DNA of 64,000 bases, taken from contig NZ_CP139558.1 of NCBI RefSeq assembly GCF_034262375.1, forward strand, positions 2,356,001-2,420,000, given 5' to 3'. The stretch is from Mucilaginibacter sabulilitoris (GTDB taxonomy: Bacteria; Bacteroidota; Bacteroidia; Sphingobacteriales; Sphingobacteriaceae). Position 1 is the first letter of the stretch. Every line of letters starts with the position of its first letter. The notes under the pieces are model-generated. The model had not been told where the DNA came from. It searched no databases and saw nothing but the letters and a program-made list of their open reading frames with translations. Of the stretch, positions 16,864 through 24,131 are shown piece by piece. The position numbers and the translations under genes are program-made.

Positions 16864-17798
16864 TAATTAGTATCCAAATAATCTGACAGATCTTCATCCA
16901 AAGTTTCACTATTAATTTGCTGTCCGCCATCCATCAGGGTACGGGTATCACCCGCGTCCATGTGCAATTGCAGGTAGCTTTTAATTTCGTCTACCGGTAC
17001 GGTTGAAAGTTGTTCATGTAAAAAAGACTGAGTGTGTTTTACCGGTGTATTGGCATTTTTTACAATAACGCCAATACCCAATATCAGGGCAAAGCAAGCG
17101 GCCGTGGCATAGCGCAATGTGTGCGATGCAAAAAGCCTGCGTACAACCCCTTTCTTTTTAGCAGCAACAGGTAAGGCAACAATCTTAGCCTCATCCTGGT
17201 AAACGGTTTTGTTTAAAATGTTTTGATTTAACTGCTCAAAATAGTTTTCAGGAACGGTAAAGCTTTCGGCCTCGTTACTAATATGCTGTTCAACAGCTAT
17301 CCTGTTTTGGATATTACTACTCAGTTCTTCAAAATAATTTTCAGGAACAGTAAAGCTTTCGGCTTCGTTGTTCACCAGCTGATCAATAGTTATCCTGCTT
17401 TGGATATTAGCGCTCAGCTCATCAAAATAATTTTCAGGTACATCAAAACCCTGGTGCTCCGGGTTTAATGCCTCCTCAACGGTTATGCGGCTTTGGATGT
17501 TGCTGCCAAGCTCATCAAAATAATTTTCGGGTACGGTAAAACCTGTGTTTTCCGTATTCACAGCCTCTTCAATACGTATACGGCTCTGTATGTTGCTGCT
17601 TAATTGTTCAAAGTAGTTTTCAGGAACGGTAAACCCACTGGATGAGCGTTTTAGCTCTTCCAGCCTTATGCGTGATGTTATGTGCTGCGCTAATTCGTCG
17701 AAATAGCCAGACGGCACTGTAAACGGATTATTGGCATTGATCCGTTTAAGTGATTCATAATCATCCAGCCACTCCCTATTGTCCATATCGCTTTTCAT
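16863..17798 (-). CDS. Six-repeat membrane protein, candidate anti-sigma factor
   Basis: Protein of 311 residues, second in the ECF sigma operon. Residues 25-204 contain six tandem 30-31-residue repeats with core VPxxYFxxLxxxIxxRI (phenylalanines at 26, 56, 87, 118, 149 and 180). A single transmembrane segment follows (about 229-247), then a tail of about 60 residues. Position after the sigma gene and one-pass topology suggest sigma control, with the repeats on the cytoplasmic side. Bacteroidota proteins at this operon position commonly carry one or two VPEGYF-type motifs (from general knowledge); six is unusual. No zinc-binding anti-sigma motif is visible. The function is inferred. Confidence 0.75.
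   Translation of the reverse strand: MKSDMDNREWLDDYESLKRINANNPFTVPSGYFDELAQHITSRIRLEELKRSSSGFTVPENYFEQLSSNIQSRIRIEEAVNTENTGFTVPENYFDELGSNIQSRITVEEALNPEHQGFDVPENYFDELSANIQSRITIDQLVNNEAESFTVPENYFEELSSNIQNRIAVEQHISNEAESFTVPENYFEQLNQNILNKTVYQDEAKIVALPVAAKKKGVVRRLFASHTLRYATAACFALILGIGVIVKNANTPVKHTQSFLHEQLSTVPVDEIKSYLQLHMDAGDTRTLMDGGQQINSETLDEDLSDYLDTN
17187..17726 (-). repeat. Six tandem ~93-bp coding repeats
   Basis: In-frame repeats encoding the VPENYF units of the candidate anti-sigma protein. Spacing between successive core phenylalanine codons is 90, 93, 93, 93 and 93 bases. Repeats 2-6 are closely similar in DNA sequence, suggesting recent duplication. Confidence 0.85.
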
Positions 17799-17847
17799 AC
17801 ATAACTATAGATGCAGATAGTGCTAAAAGGTTTAATGTAAATTTAAA

Positions 17848-18402
17848 TTAATCTTTAGATAGCAAAAAGGCTTCAATTTTTTTAACTGCCAGGTGAAAAG
17901 ATGCCTTTAAAGCACCTACGCTGGTACCCAAAACGTCTGATATTTCTTCATACTTCATATCGTCATAATACTTCATATTGAATACCAACCGCTGTTTTTC
18001 GGGCAAGGTTAACAGAGCCTCCTGTAATTTGCGCTGTGCCTGGTCGCCATTAAAGTAACTTGAATCAGCCAGTGTATCGGCCAGTTCATAAGCTACATCG
18101 TCCAACGGGACATTATTCTTTTGTTTTTTCTTATTCAAAAAAGTAATACACTCGTTGGATGCTATCCTGTACATCCAGGTATATAGCTGGGCGTCATTTC
18201 TAAAACTAAGCAGGTTTTTCCAAACCTTTATAAAAACATCCTGTACCAGGTCGTCCGCATCGTCATGATCAATAACCATGCGCCTGATGTGCCAGTAAAT
18301 TTTTTGCTGGTATTTTTTCAATAACAGGTTAAACGCTTCGTTACGTGTTTTCTCCTCCTGGAACTTGCTTAAAATCTCTGAATCTTCAACCTGCAACGAC
18401 AT
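17848..18402 (-). CDS. ECF RNA polymerase sigma factor
   Basis: Sigma-70 family extracytoplasmic-function factor of 184 residues. Region 2 is present as KKYQQKIYWHIRRMVIDHDDADDLVQDVFIKVWKNL (key HDDADDLVQDVF) and YTWMYRIASNECITFL; region 4 as LPEKQRLVFNMKYYDDMKYEEISDVLG with the helix-turn-helix. It leads the operon with the repeat protein 49 bases downstream. The long FNMKYY-type region 4 is typical of Bacteroidota ECF factors. Its targets are unknown; autoregulation would be usual. Confidence 0.95.
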   Translation of the reverse strand: MSLQVEDSEILSKFQEEKTRNEAFNLLLKKYQQKIYWHIRRMVIDHDDADDLVQDVFIKVWKNLLSFRNDAQLYTWMYRIASNECITFLNKKKQKNNVPLDDVAYELADTLADSSYFNGDQAQRKLQEALLTLPEKQRLVFNMKYYDDMKYEEISDVLGTSVGALKASFHLAVKKIEAFLLSKD

Positions 18403-18418
18403 TTTTTAATTTTTATAG

Positions 18419-19393
18419 TTAAATGCTAATTACGGCATTTTGTTTTCTTTCCAAAACCTTTTTTGCTGCCAGCACTATATGCTCGGCGTCAAGGCCATAC
18501 TTGGTCATCAGTTGTTCTGGTGTTCCGCTTTCGCCAAAACTGTCGTTAACAGCAATAAACTCCTGCGGTGTTGGATTGTTTGTTGCCAGCAGCTGTGCAA
18601 TGCTGTCGCCCAAACCACCCAAACGGTTATGCTCTTCAGCAGTAACCACACAACCTGTCTTAGCTACCGACTTTAATACGGCTTCCGCATCTAACGGTTT
18701 TATGGTGTGTATGTTAATGATCTCGGCATCAATACCTTGTTCGGCTAATATCTCGCCGGCAAGTATGGCCTGCCAAACCAGGTGACCGGTGGCAAATATA
18801 CTCACATCTGCACCTTCATTCACCATCCAGGCCTTGCCAATTTCAAATTTTTGGTCGGGATCTGTAAAAACAGGTACTACCGGCCGACCAAAACGCAGGT
18901 AAACCGGACCTTCATGCTCTGCAATGGCGAGGGTAGCCGCTTTGGTTTGGTTATAATCGCAGGTATTGATCACGGTCATACCGGGCAGCATTTTCATTAA
19001 ACCGATGTCTTCCAGTATCTGGTGCGTAGCGCCATCCTCGCCCAGGGTTAAACCGGCGTGTGAGGCGCAAATTTTTACGTTTTTGTTGGAGTAGGCTATC
19101 GACTGGCGAATTTGATCATAAACCCTGCCGGTTGAAAAATTGGCGAAAGTACCGGTAAATGGAATTTTACCACCGATGGTCATGCCGGCAGCAATGCACA
19201 TCATATTAGCTTCGGCAATACCAACCTGTACAAAACGGTCGGGAAATGCCTTGATAAAATCATTCATTTTTAGTGAACCAATAAGGTCGGCACAAAGCGC
19301 GACAACCTGATCATTTTTTTTACCGGCTTCCAGCAGTCCGGCGCCAAAGCCCGAACGGGTATCTTTTTTATCTGTGTAAGTGTATTTTTTCAT
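18419..19393 (-). CDS. Transketolase, C-terminal subunit
   Basis: C-terminal half (pyrimidine-binding and transketolase C domains) of a split transketolase, 324 residues. Visible features are QVGIAEANMMCIAAGMTIGGKIPF, the GEDGATHQ segment, LRFGRPVVPVF and, late in the protein, VVTAEEHNRLGGLGDSIAQLL. It works with the N-terminal subunit encoded just upstream in the non-oxidative pentose phosphate pathway. The two genes are separated by about 107 bases of repeat sequence rather than being tightly coupled. The sigma factor gene begins 16 bases downstream on the same strand. Confidence 0.94.
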   Translation of the reverse strand: MKKYTYTDKKDTRSGFGAGLLEAGKKNDQVVALCADLIGSLKMNDFIKAFPDRFVQVGIAEANMMCIAAGMTIGGKIPFTGTFANFSTGRVYDQIRQSIAYSNKNVKICASHAGLTLGEDGATHQILEDIGLMKMLPGMTVINTCDYNQTKAATLAIAEHEGPVYLRFGRPVVPVFTDPDQKFEIGKAWMVNEGADVSIFATGHLVWQAILAGEILAEQGIDAEIINIHTIKPLDAEAVLKSVAKTGCVVTAEEHNRLGGLGDSIAQLLATNNPTPQEFIAVNDSFGESGTPEQLMTKYGLDAEHIVLAAKKVLERKQNAVISI

Positions 19394-19399
19394 GGCCTC

Positions 19400-19500
19400 A
19401 CTCCGCCCCCTCTCCCTTGCAGAGGGGCTTTTGGGAAATATTTTTATTGTGATTTGATTTATTGTTGATTTTTACACTCCCCCTTTAGGGGGCTGGGGGG
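19400..19500. repeat. Small hairpin repeats between the transketolase subunit genes
   Basis: Two GC-rich palindromic units: one around 19406-19429 (cccct...aggggc type) and ccccctttaggggg at 19479-19492 followed by a G-run, with an AT-rich spacer between. The right unit abuts the stop codon of the N-terminal subunit gene. Similar cctctcc/ggagagg hairpins occur at 26100-26248. Confidence 0.65.
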
Positions 19501-20346
19501 CTAATAATCGCCCAGTGTTTCTTCCAGTTGTCCAAGGGCAAGCTGTAGTTGTTCGTCATTAGGAGCAATGCCGTGCCATTTGTGGCTGCCTGCCATAAAA
19601 TCAACCCCGTAACCCATTTCGGTATGCATCAGTATCATGATAGGTTTACCCTGGCCGGTACGGTCTTTGGCCAGTTCCAGTGTTTTTACCACATCGGTCA
19701 TATCGTTACCTTTCATTTCGAGTACATCCCAGCCAAACGCTTCCCATTTAGCGTGCAGATCGCCTAATGACAGTACCAGGTTTGTTGGCCCGTCAATTTG
19801 CTGTCCGTTTACGTCAATGGTCGATATCAGGTTATCAACCTTATTATGCGGAGCAAACATAGCAGCTTCCCATATCTGGCCTTCCTGCAGTTCGCCATCG
19901 CCATGCAGGGTAAATACCAATGATTTATCGCCATTTAATTTTTTGGTTAAAGCGGCGCCAATGGCTACTGAAAGCCCCTGGCCCAATGAACCCGAAGCAA
20001 TGCGGATACCCGGTAAATGCTCATGTGTAGTAGGGTGGCCCTGTAAACGCGAATTAAGCTTGCGGAAAGTACCCAGCTCTGCCTTGTCAAAATAACCGGC
20101 ATGAGCCAGCGTACTGTAAAACACGGGCGAAATGTGCCCGTTTGATAAGAAGAAGATATCTTCGCCCACGGCATCCATATTAAACTCAGGATTGTGGTTC
20201 ATTACCGAAAAATAAAGAGCGGTAAAATATTCGGTACATCCTAATGAACCGCCCGGGTGACCCGATTGACAGCCGTGTACCATACGTACAATATCGCGCC
20301 TTATTTGCGACGCGGTTCTTTCTAATTCTTGAATATCTGCTTTCAT
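19501..20346 (-). CDS. Transketolase, N-terminal subunit
   Basis: Thiamine-diphosphate-binding half of a split transketolase, 281 residues. It has the early HGCQSGHPGGSLGCTEYFTALYF segment, GSLGQGLSVAIGAAL, and the ThDP motif GDGELQEGQIWEAAMFAPHNKVDN with the closing Asn. The length matches split transketolase N subunits. It forms a pair with the C subunit gene immediately downstream. Start ATG 20346 has no visible Shine-Dalgarno. Confidence 0.95.
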   Translation of the reverse strand: MKADIQELERTASQIRRDIVRMVHGCQSGHPGGSLGCTEYFTALYFSVMNHNPEFNMDAVGEDIFFLSNGHISPVFYSTLAHAGYFDKAELGTFRKLNSRLQGHPTTHEHLPGIRIASGSLGQGLSVAIGAALTKKLNGDKSLVFTLHGDGELQEGQIWEAAMFAPHNKVDNLISTIDVNGQQIDGPTNLVLSLGDLHAKWEAFGWDVLEMKGNDMTDVVKTLELAKDRTGQGKPIMILMHTEMGYGVDFMAGSHKWHGIAPNDEQLQLALGQLEETLGDY

Positions 20347-20397
20347 TATAAATTTAGGAAACTACTAAAGTAGGAATTATTATTGTGTTTTTAACAC

Positions 20398-20859
20398 TTA
20401 TTTTACAAGATCGAGCACCTGCTGCGATGAGTTTTGAGTATCAACCTTACTGATAATATGGCTGATTACACCGTTACCATCAATAATAAAAGTGGTGCGT
20501 ACGGTGCCCATATATTTTTTGCCATACATGTTTTTTTCGGCCCAAACACCATAAGCCTCTACAATTTGCTGGTCGTTATCAGCAATAAGGGTAAAGGGCA
20601 GGCTGTATTTGGTTTCGAACTTTTTGTGCGATTTTTCATCATCGGTACTTACGCCAATTACCTCAAAACCTTTGCTCAGCAACGACTGATAATTATCTCT
20701 GAAACTGCATGACTCGGCCGTGCAGCCCGGGGTATCATCTTTTGGATAAAAATAAAGGATCACATTTTTACCTTTATAATCGGCAAGGGAAACGGTTTTT
20801 CCGTTCTGGTCCTTTGCTGTAAAATCGGGGGCTTTATCGCCTTCTTTTAATGTTGCCAT
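20398..20859 (-). CDS. bcp: Thioredoxin-dependent thiol peroxidase (Bcp/PrxQ)
   Basis: Peroxiredoxin of 153 residues that reduces hydrogen peroxide and organic peroxides. The peroxidatic Cys46 is in KDDTPGCTAESCSFRD and the resolving Cys51 is five residues later, the typical BCP arrangement, with upstream KNVILYFYPKD. Cytosolic; reduced by thioredoxin (a trxA gene lies at 5.2 kb). It is followed downstream, after 50 bases, by the transketolase N gene on the same strand. Confidence 0.96.
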   Translation of the reverse strand: MATLKEGDKAPDFTAKDQNGKTVSLADYKGKNVILYFYPKDDTPGCTAESCSFRDNYQSLLSKGFEVIGVSTDDEKSHKKFETKYSLPFTLIADNDQQIVEAYGVWAEKNMYGKKYMGTVRTTFIIDGNGVISHIISKVDTQNSSQQVLDLVK

Positions 20860-20894
20860 AGTTTTTATTTTTGTATCAAGTAGTTGAAGTTAGT

Positions 20895-20984
20895 ATCAAG
20901 TAGTTAGTATCAAGGATCAAGATTATTTACTAACCCTAAGTGCCGCATTTAAGAAGTCGTGATACTTGATACTAACTACTTGAT
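20895..20984. repeat. Inverted repeat with 20-bp arms between bcp and the M23 peptidase gene
   Basis: Arms 20895-20914 and 20965-20984 are exact reverse complements (atcaagtagttagtatcaag type) separated by 50 bases. The left arm is preceded by a further partial copy of the tagtatcaag unit. Probably a dispersed intergenic repeat that also terminates transcription of the M23 gene. A related aagtatcaagatata stretch occurs near 53463. Confidence 0.7.
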
Positions 20985-20991
20985 CCCGTAC

Positions 20992-22704
20992 CTATCTGTA
21001 AAAATCGGCCTTAAATTCCGAAAAATTATTTTTGTTATCGCCAACGGTTAGCTTAAACACATGCTTGCCGGGAGCAATTTCGCCGTTAAAGGTATAACTA
21101 AGTATTTTACTTTTATAATCCCATTCCATTAAAACCCATTTATTGTCAATGGTTCCAATGTAACTTTTAATGCCCGAGAGATTATCGCCCATACGCAGGT
21201 TAATGCCCTTTGAGGCGGCCATGTTGCTACCATTATGTATATTCAATGGCCTAATCACCGGGGGGATGGTATCTAATTTAATAAAGAAATCGCCAAAGCT
21301 GGTTACTTTTGATTTCACATAGCCATCCTGATAATAACCACCCTGGCAGCCGCCCCAGGTACTCACCACTACAGCTTTATCTGCATATTGTCCAAGGTTT
21401 ACGTCAGGTTTTATCCAGATGTCATAACTGTCATGTATAGGGGTAAGCCGGTTATGGATATGGTGTACCTGCGAAAACCCGGAGGCCGGTTTGGGCGATA
21501 CAGAATAGTTGAAGTCGAGATCATCATACAAATTACCTGGCATAATGATCACCTTTACCTTATCGGTACTGAACTCGTTTTTCTGATCATAATGAAATAA
21601 TGTGCCTGCTATTTTGCCAGGTGTGAGAGTAAATTTTTCTGACTGTACCTTGAGTTTAACGGTTGAAGTGTTTCCGGCTGCATCCTTTACTACATACTCA
21701 ACATCGTGCAGGGCGTTATCATCAAATGTAATGACGCCCCGGTTAATAGATTGCGGATAAAGCGATATGTGACTGCCCGGCGGTATAAAGCATTTTTGCA
21801 TCCATCTACGCGATGAGGTAAAAGTTGGATAATCAATATAAGCGTTAATGGCATGGGTTTGATCGAACGCGAAACGCTCAACCGTAAAGGTGTACACGGT
21901 TTGCCCATCAAGCTTTAACTCTATAGAATAAATGCCATTATGATTGGCCGAAACGCTGTTCATATCGGTAGTGTTAATACCGAAACCTATATAGCCGCTT
22001 AAATGCAATACTTGCGATTTAATAAGATGATAATTGCCCGCGATACCGGTAACTGCTAAAAATTCCTTTGGTGTTTTTTCGCTGAATGGATTGCCGTTGA
22101 GATGATAGATGCCGATGGAGGTAATGGTAGGGGGCACCTTATCGGGTATGGTAAGACCAAATAGCTGCGCGTTAATGGTTTCCTCGGTTTGGGTATCCCT
22201 AATCTCAAAATGCAGATGCGGCCCGGCAGATGCCCCCGCATTGCCGGATATGGCAACAACATCATTTTTTAGAACCGGAACCTGCGTAGCTGTAAGGTTA
22301 AAATCAGCCTCGTAGGTTTGATGCTCATACTGGTACGCTTTTACAATGGCTGCCACGGCGGGTGTAAAGCTTTGCAGGTGCCCGTAAACCGTAGTATAAC
22401 CGTTGGGGTGGGTAATGTAAATGGCTCGGCCAAAACCGCCAAACTGAACCCTTACTCTTGATATATAGCCATCGGCAGCGGCGTGTACCGGGTAGCCGGT
22501 ACGTTGGTTAGTTTTAAAATCGAGCCCGGAATGAAAATGCTGAGGCCTGAGTTCCCCGAACGAGCCAGCCGTGCTTGGCGACAGGTCAAGCGGGTAGCGG
22601 AAATAGTTTTGCGGATATTGCCTGCTTTGTATAGTAGTTTGCGCGTGTATGCCCCAATTAAAGCCCAGGCATAACGCGGCTATGGCTATAAATTTTTTAA
22701 TCAT
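20992..22704 (-). CDS. M23 family metallopeptidase, exported
   Basis: Lysostaphin/LytM-type peptidase of 570 residues that probably cuts peptidoglycan cross-links. A signal peptide covers about residues 1-21 (IAALCLGFNWGIHA). The catalytic domain (about 35-180) has HFHSGLDF (first Zn ligands His58 and Asp62), VYGHLQS and GPHLHFEIRDT. The remaining 390 residues are beta-rich with repeated Ig-like or beta-sandwich elements and no recognised catalytic motif. It starts three bases after the FAH gene stop, so the two are co-transcribed. Confidence 0.9.
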   Translation of the reverse strand: MIKKFIAIAALCLGFNWGIHAQTTIQSRQYPQNYFRYPLDLSPSTAGSFGELRPQHFHSGLDFKTNQRTGYPVHAAADGYISRVRVQFGGFGRAIYITHPNGYTTVYGHLQSFTPAVAAIVKAYQYEHQTYEADFNLTATQVPVLKNDVVAISGNAGASAGPHLHFEIRDTQTEETINAQLFGLTIPDKVPPTITSIGIYHLNGNPFSEKTPKEFLAVTGIAGNYHLIKSQVLHLSGYIGFGINTTDMNSVSANHNGIYSIELKLDGQTVYTFTVERFAFDQTHAINAYIDYPTFTSSRRWMQKCFIPPGSHISLYPQSINRGVITFDDNALHDVEYVVKDAAGNTSTVKLKVQSEKFTLTPGKIAGTLFHYDQKNEFSTDKVKVIIMPGNLYDDLDFNYSVSPKPASGFSQVHHIHNRLTPIHDSYDIWIKPDVNLGQYADKAVVVSTWGGCQGGYYQDGYVKSKVTSFGDFFIKLDTIPPVIRPLNIHNGSNMAASKGINLRMGDNLSGIKSYIGTIDNKWVLMEWDYKSKILSYTFNGEIAPGKHVFKLTVGDNKNNFSEFKADFYR

Positions 22705-22707
22705 GTG

Positions 22708-23319
22708 TTATTTAACGTAAAAGTCGAGCAGTTTTTCATCCTCCAGGTATCCTTCCAGCCTGTCGCCAACTTTTACTTTTGATACCCCGGGTGGGGTACC
22801 GGTGAATATAAGGTCGCCCTTTTTAAGGGTAACGTATTTTGAAACAAATGCTATAATATTTTCAAACGGAAACAGCAGATCGCGGGTGTTGCCCTGTTGC
22901 CTGGTTTCGCCGTTGATATCCAGTTTAAAGTTAAGATCATAAATATCCGGGAATTTGGCCCTGGGTACAAAAGCGCTTAGTGGAGCAGAGCCATCAAAGG
23001 CTTTGGCAAGCTCCCAGGGCAGACCCTTTTCTTTGTGTTTGCTCTGAATATCACGTGCGGTAAAGTCAATACCTAAGGCAATTTCTTCATAGTAACCGGC
23101 TGCGAATTTTTCGCTGATATGCTTGCCTTCTTTGCTTATTTTTAAAACGATCTCAATTTCGTGATGTACATCTTCCGAGAAATCTGGATGGTAAAAAGGC
23201 TTGTTATCTTTGATAATGGCCGTTTCGGGTTTCATGAAAATAACCGGAACTGCGGGTACCGGGTTATTTAATTCTTTGGCGTGCTCGGCGTAATTGCGGC
23301 CAATGGCAATAATTTTCAT
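22708..23319 (-). CDS. Fumarylacetoacetate hydrolase family protein
   Basis: FAH-fold protein of 203 residues, the size of minimal members (YcgM/FAHD1-like acylpyruvase or oxaloacetate decarboxylase). Key elements are KIIAIGRNYAEHAKEL, FMKPETAII, the metal ligands in HHEIEIVLKI, and LIFTGTPPGV. Cytosolic. A TAGCTTTG box lies 21 bases upstream of the ATG. It is first in a two-gene unit with the M23 peptidase gene. The exact substrate is not deducible. Confidence 0.92.
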   Translation of the reverse strand: MKIIAIGRNYAEHAKELNNPVPAVPVIFMKPETAIIKDNKPFYHPDFSEDVHHEIEIVLKISKEGKHISEKFAAGYYEEIALGIDFTARDIQSKHKEKGLPWELAKAFDGSAPLSAFVPRAKFPDIYDLNFKLDINGETRQQGNTRDLLFPFENIIAFVSKYVTLKKGDLIFTGTPPGVSKVKVGDRLEGYLEDEKLLDFYVK

Positions 23320-23339
23320 AAGTTGACAGCTATAAATGC

Positions 23340-23347
23340 CAAAGCTA
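23340..23347 (-). promoter_or_regulatory. -7 promoter box for the FAH gene
   Basis: TAGCTTTG on the minus strand, an exact TAnnTTTG match, 21 bases upstream of the start at 23319, giving a leader of about 15 nt. Confidence 0.5.
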
Positions 23348-23412
23348 AAAAAATAGCTGGTTTGTTTAAACAGATATAGCTGTTAAGGGTATTTTAATGA
23401 AGCAAATAAGAA

Positions 23413-23937
23413 TTATAATACCGAGATACGTTTGATAACCGATTCGGTACCGGCAACTACCCGTACAAAATAGAAACCGCGGGTAAGTTTGTTGTTGATG
23501 GGATAGTTGATGTTATGATCGCCGGAATCAACCCTTGACGAAAACAAGGTGGTGATGTCATTGCCAAGCACATCCATTATTTTGATGGTGACATTGCTGT
23601 TGCGCGATATGGTATATTTTAAATTGATCTCATCTGTAACCTTAATGGGGTTAGGATAAACCTGCACATCATTAAGCAGTTTATCATCAGGACGGGATAC
23701 GCTCACTTTTACGCTCGAAGTTACCGCCGGCTTTAACGGTGGCAGCACCAGGTGCAGTCCATTTTTTAAATATGATTTTCCGGCCTTACCCTTTGTAACA
23801 CGCAGGTAGGTGGTATCGCCTTTAAAATGCTTGGGATTGACATTAGCGGCAAAGGCGAAGTTCATAAAAATTGACATCGCAATTAGTATGACCCATGTGT
23901 ACATATAAATAAAGGAATAAGTAATGTTTCGCCTCAT
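23413..23937 (-). CDS. Type IX secretion C-terminal sorting domain protein
   Basis: Exported protein of 174 residues. An N-terminal hydrophobic segment (YMYTWVILIAMSIFMNFAFA) is a signal peptide. The last 80 residues form a T9SS type A sorting domain: VYPNPIKVTDEINLKYTI, VTIKIMDVLGNDI, and the ending RGFYFVRVVAGTESVIKRISVL pattern with the KRISV-like C-terminus. The cargo part between is only about 50 residues with no known domain, so this may be a small surface or secreted protein. It depends on T9SS parts such as PorT and PorG encoded here. Confidence 0.88.
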   Translation of the reverse strand: MRRNITYSFIYMYTWVILIAMSIFMNFAFAANVNPKHFKGDTTYLRVTKGKAGKSYLKNGLHLVLPPLKPAVTSSVKVSVSRPDDKLLNDVQVYPNPIKVTDEINLKYTISRNSNVTIKIMDVLGNDITTLFSSRVDSGDHNINYPINNKLTRGFYFVRVVAGTESVIKRISVL

Positions 23938-23953
23938 TTTTAAGTTTCCCCTA

Positions 23954-23981
23954 CAAAAGTATAAATAAAGCCCTCATCAAG
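23954..23981 (-). promoter_or_regulatory. Predicted promoter of the T9SS cargo gene
   Basis: Minus strand TACTTTTG (23954-23961, TAnnTTTG) with CTTG (23978-23981) 16 bases upstream as a possible -33 element; 17 bases separate the box from the start codon. Confidence 0.55.
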
Positions 23982-24104
23982 TAAAAAAATGATGTTTTTA
24001 TAAAACTTTTTAACAATTTTTAACAAAAACTGTTGGTTTTACAGTTTAGACTTCTTTTTTCTTTATACGTTTAATGATTATTTAAGTTTAACGGAAAAAA
24101 ATGA

Positions 24105-24112
24105 TATTTTTG
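24105..24112 (+). promoter_or_regulatory. -7 promoter box for kup
   Basis: TATTTTTG, an exact TAnnTTTG match 19 bases before the GTG start of kup; implies a leader of about 14 nt. Confidence 0.5.
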
Positions 24113-24131
24113 CAACTTTTAAAATATAAAA

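Noticed and set aside
19637..20095. 152-codon open frame antisense to the transketolase N-terminal subunit
   Set aside because: Shadow of a well-supported gene; the product is low-complexity and has no domain.
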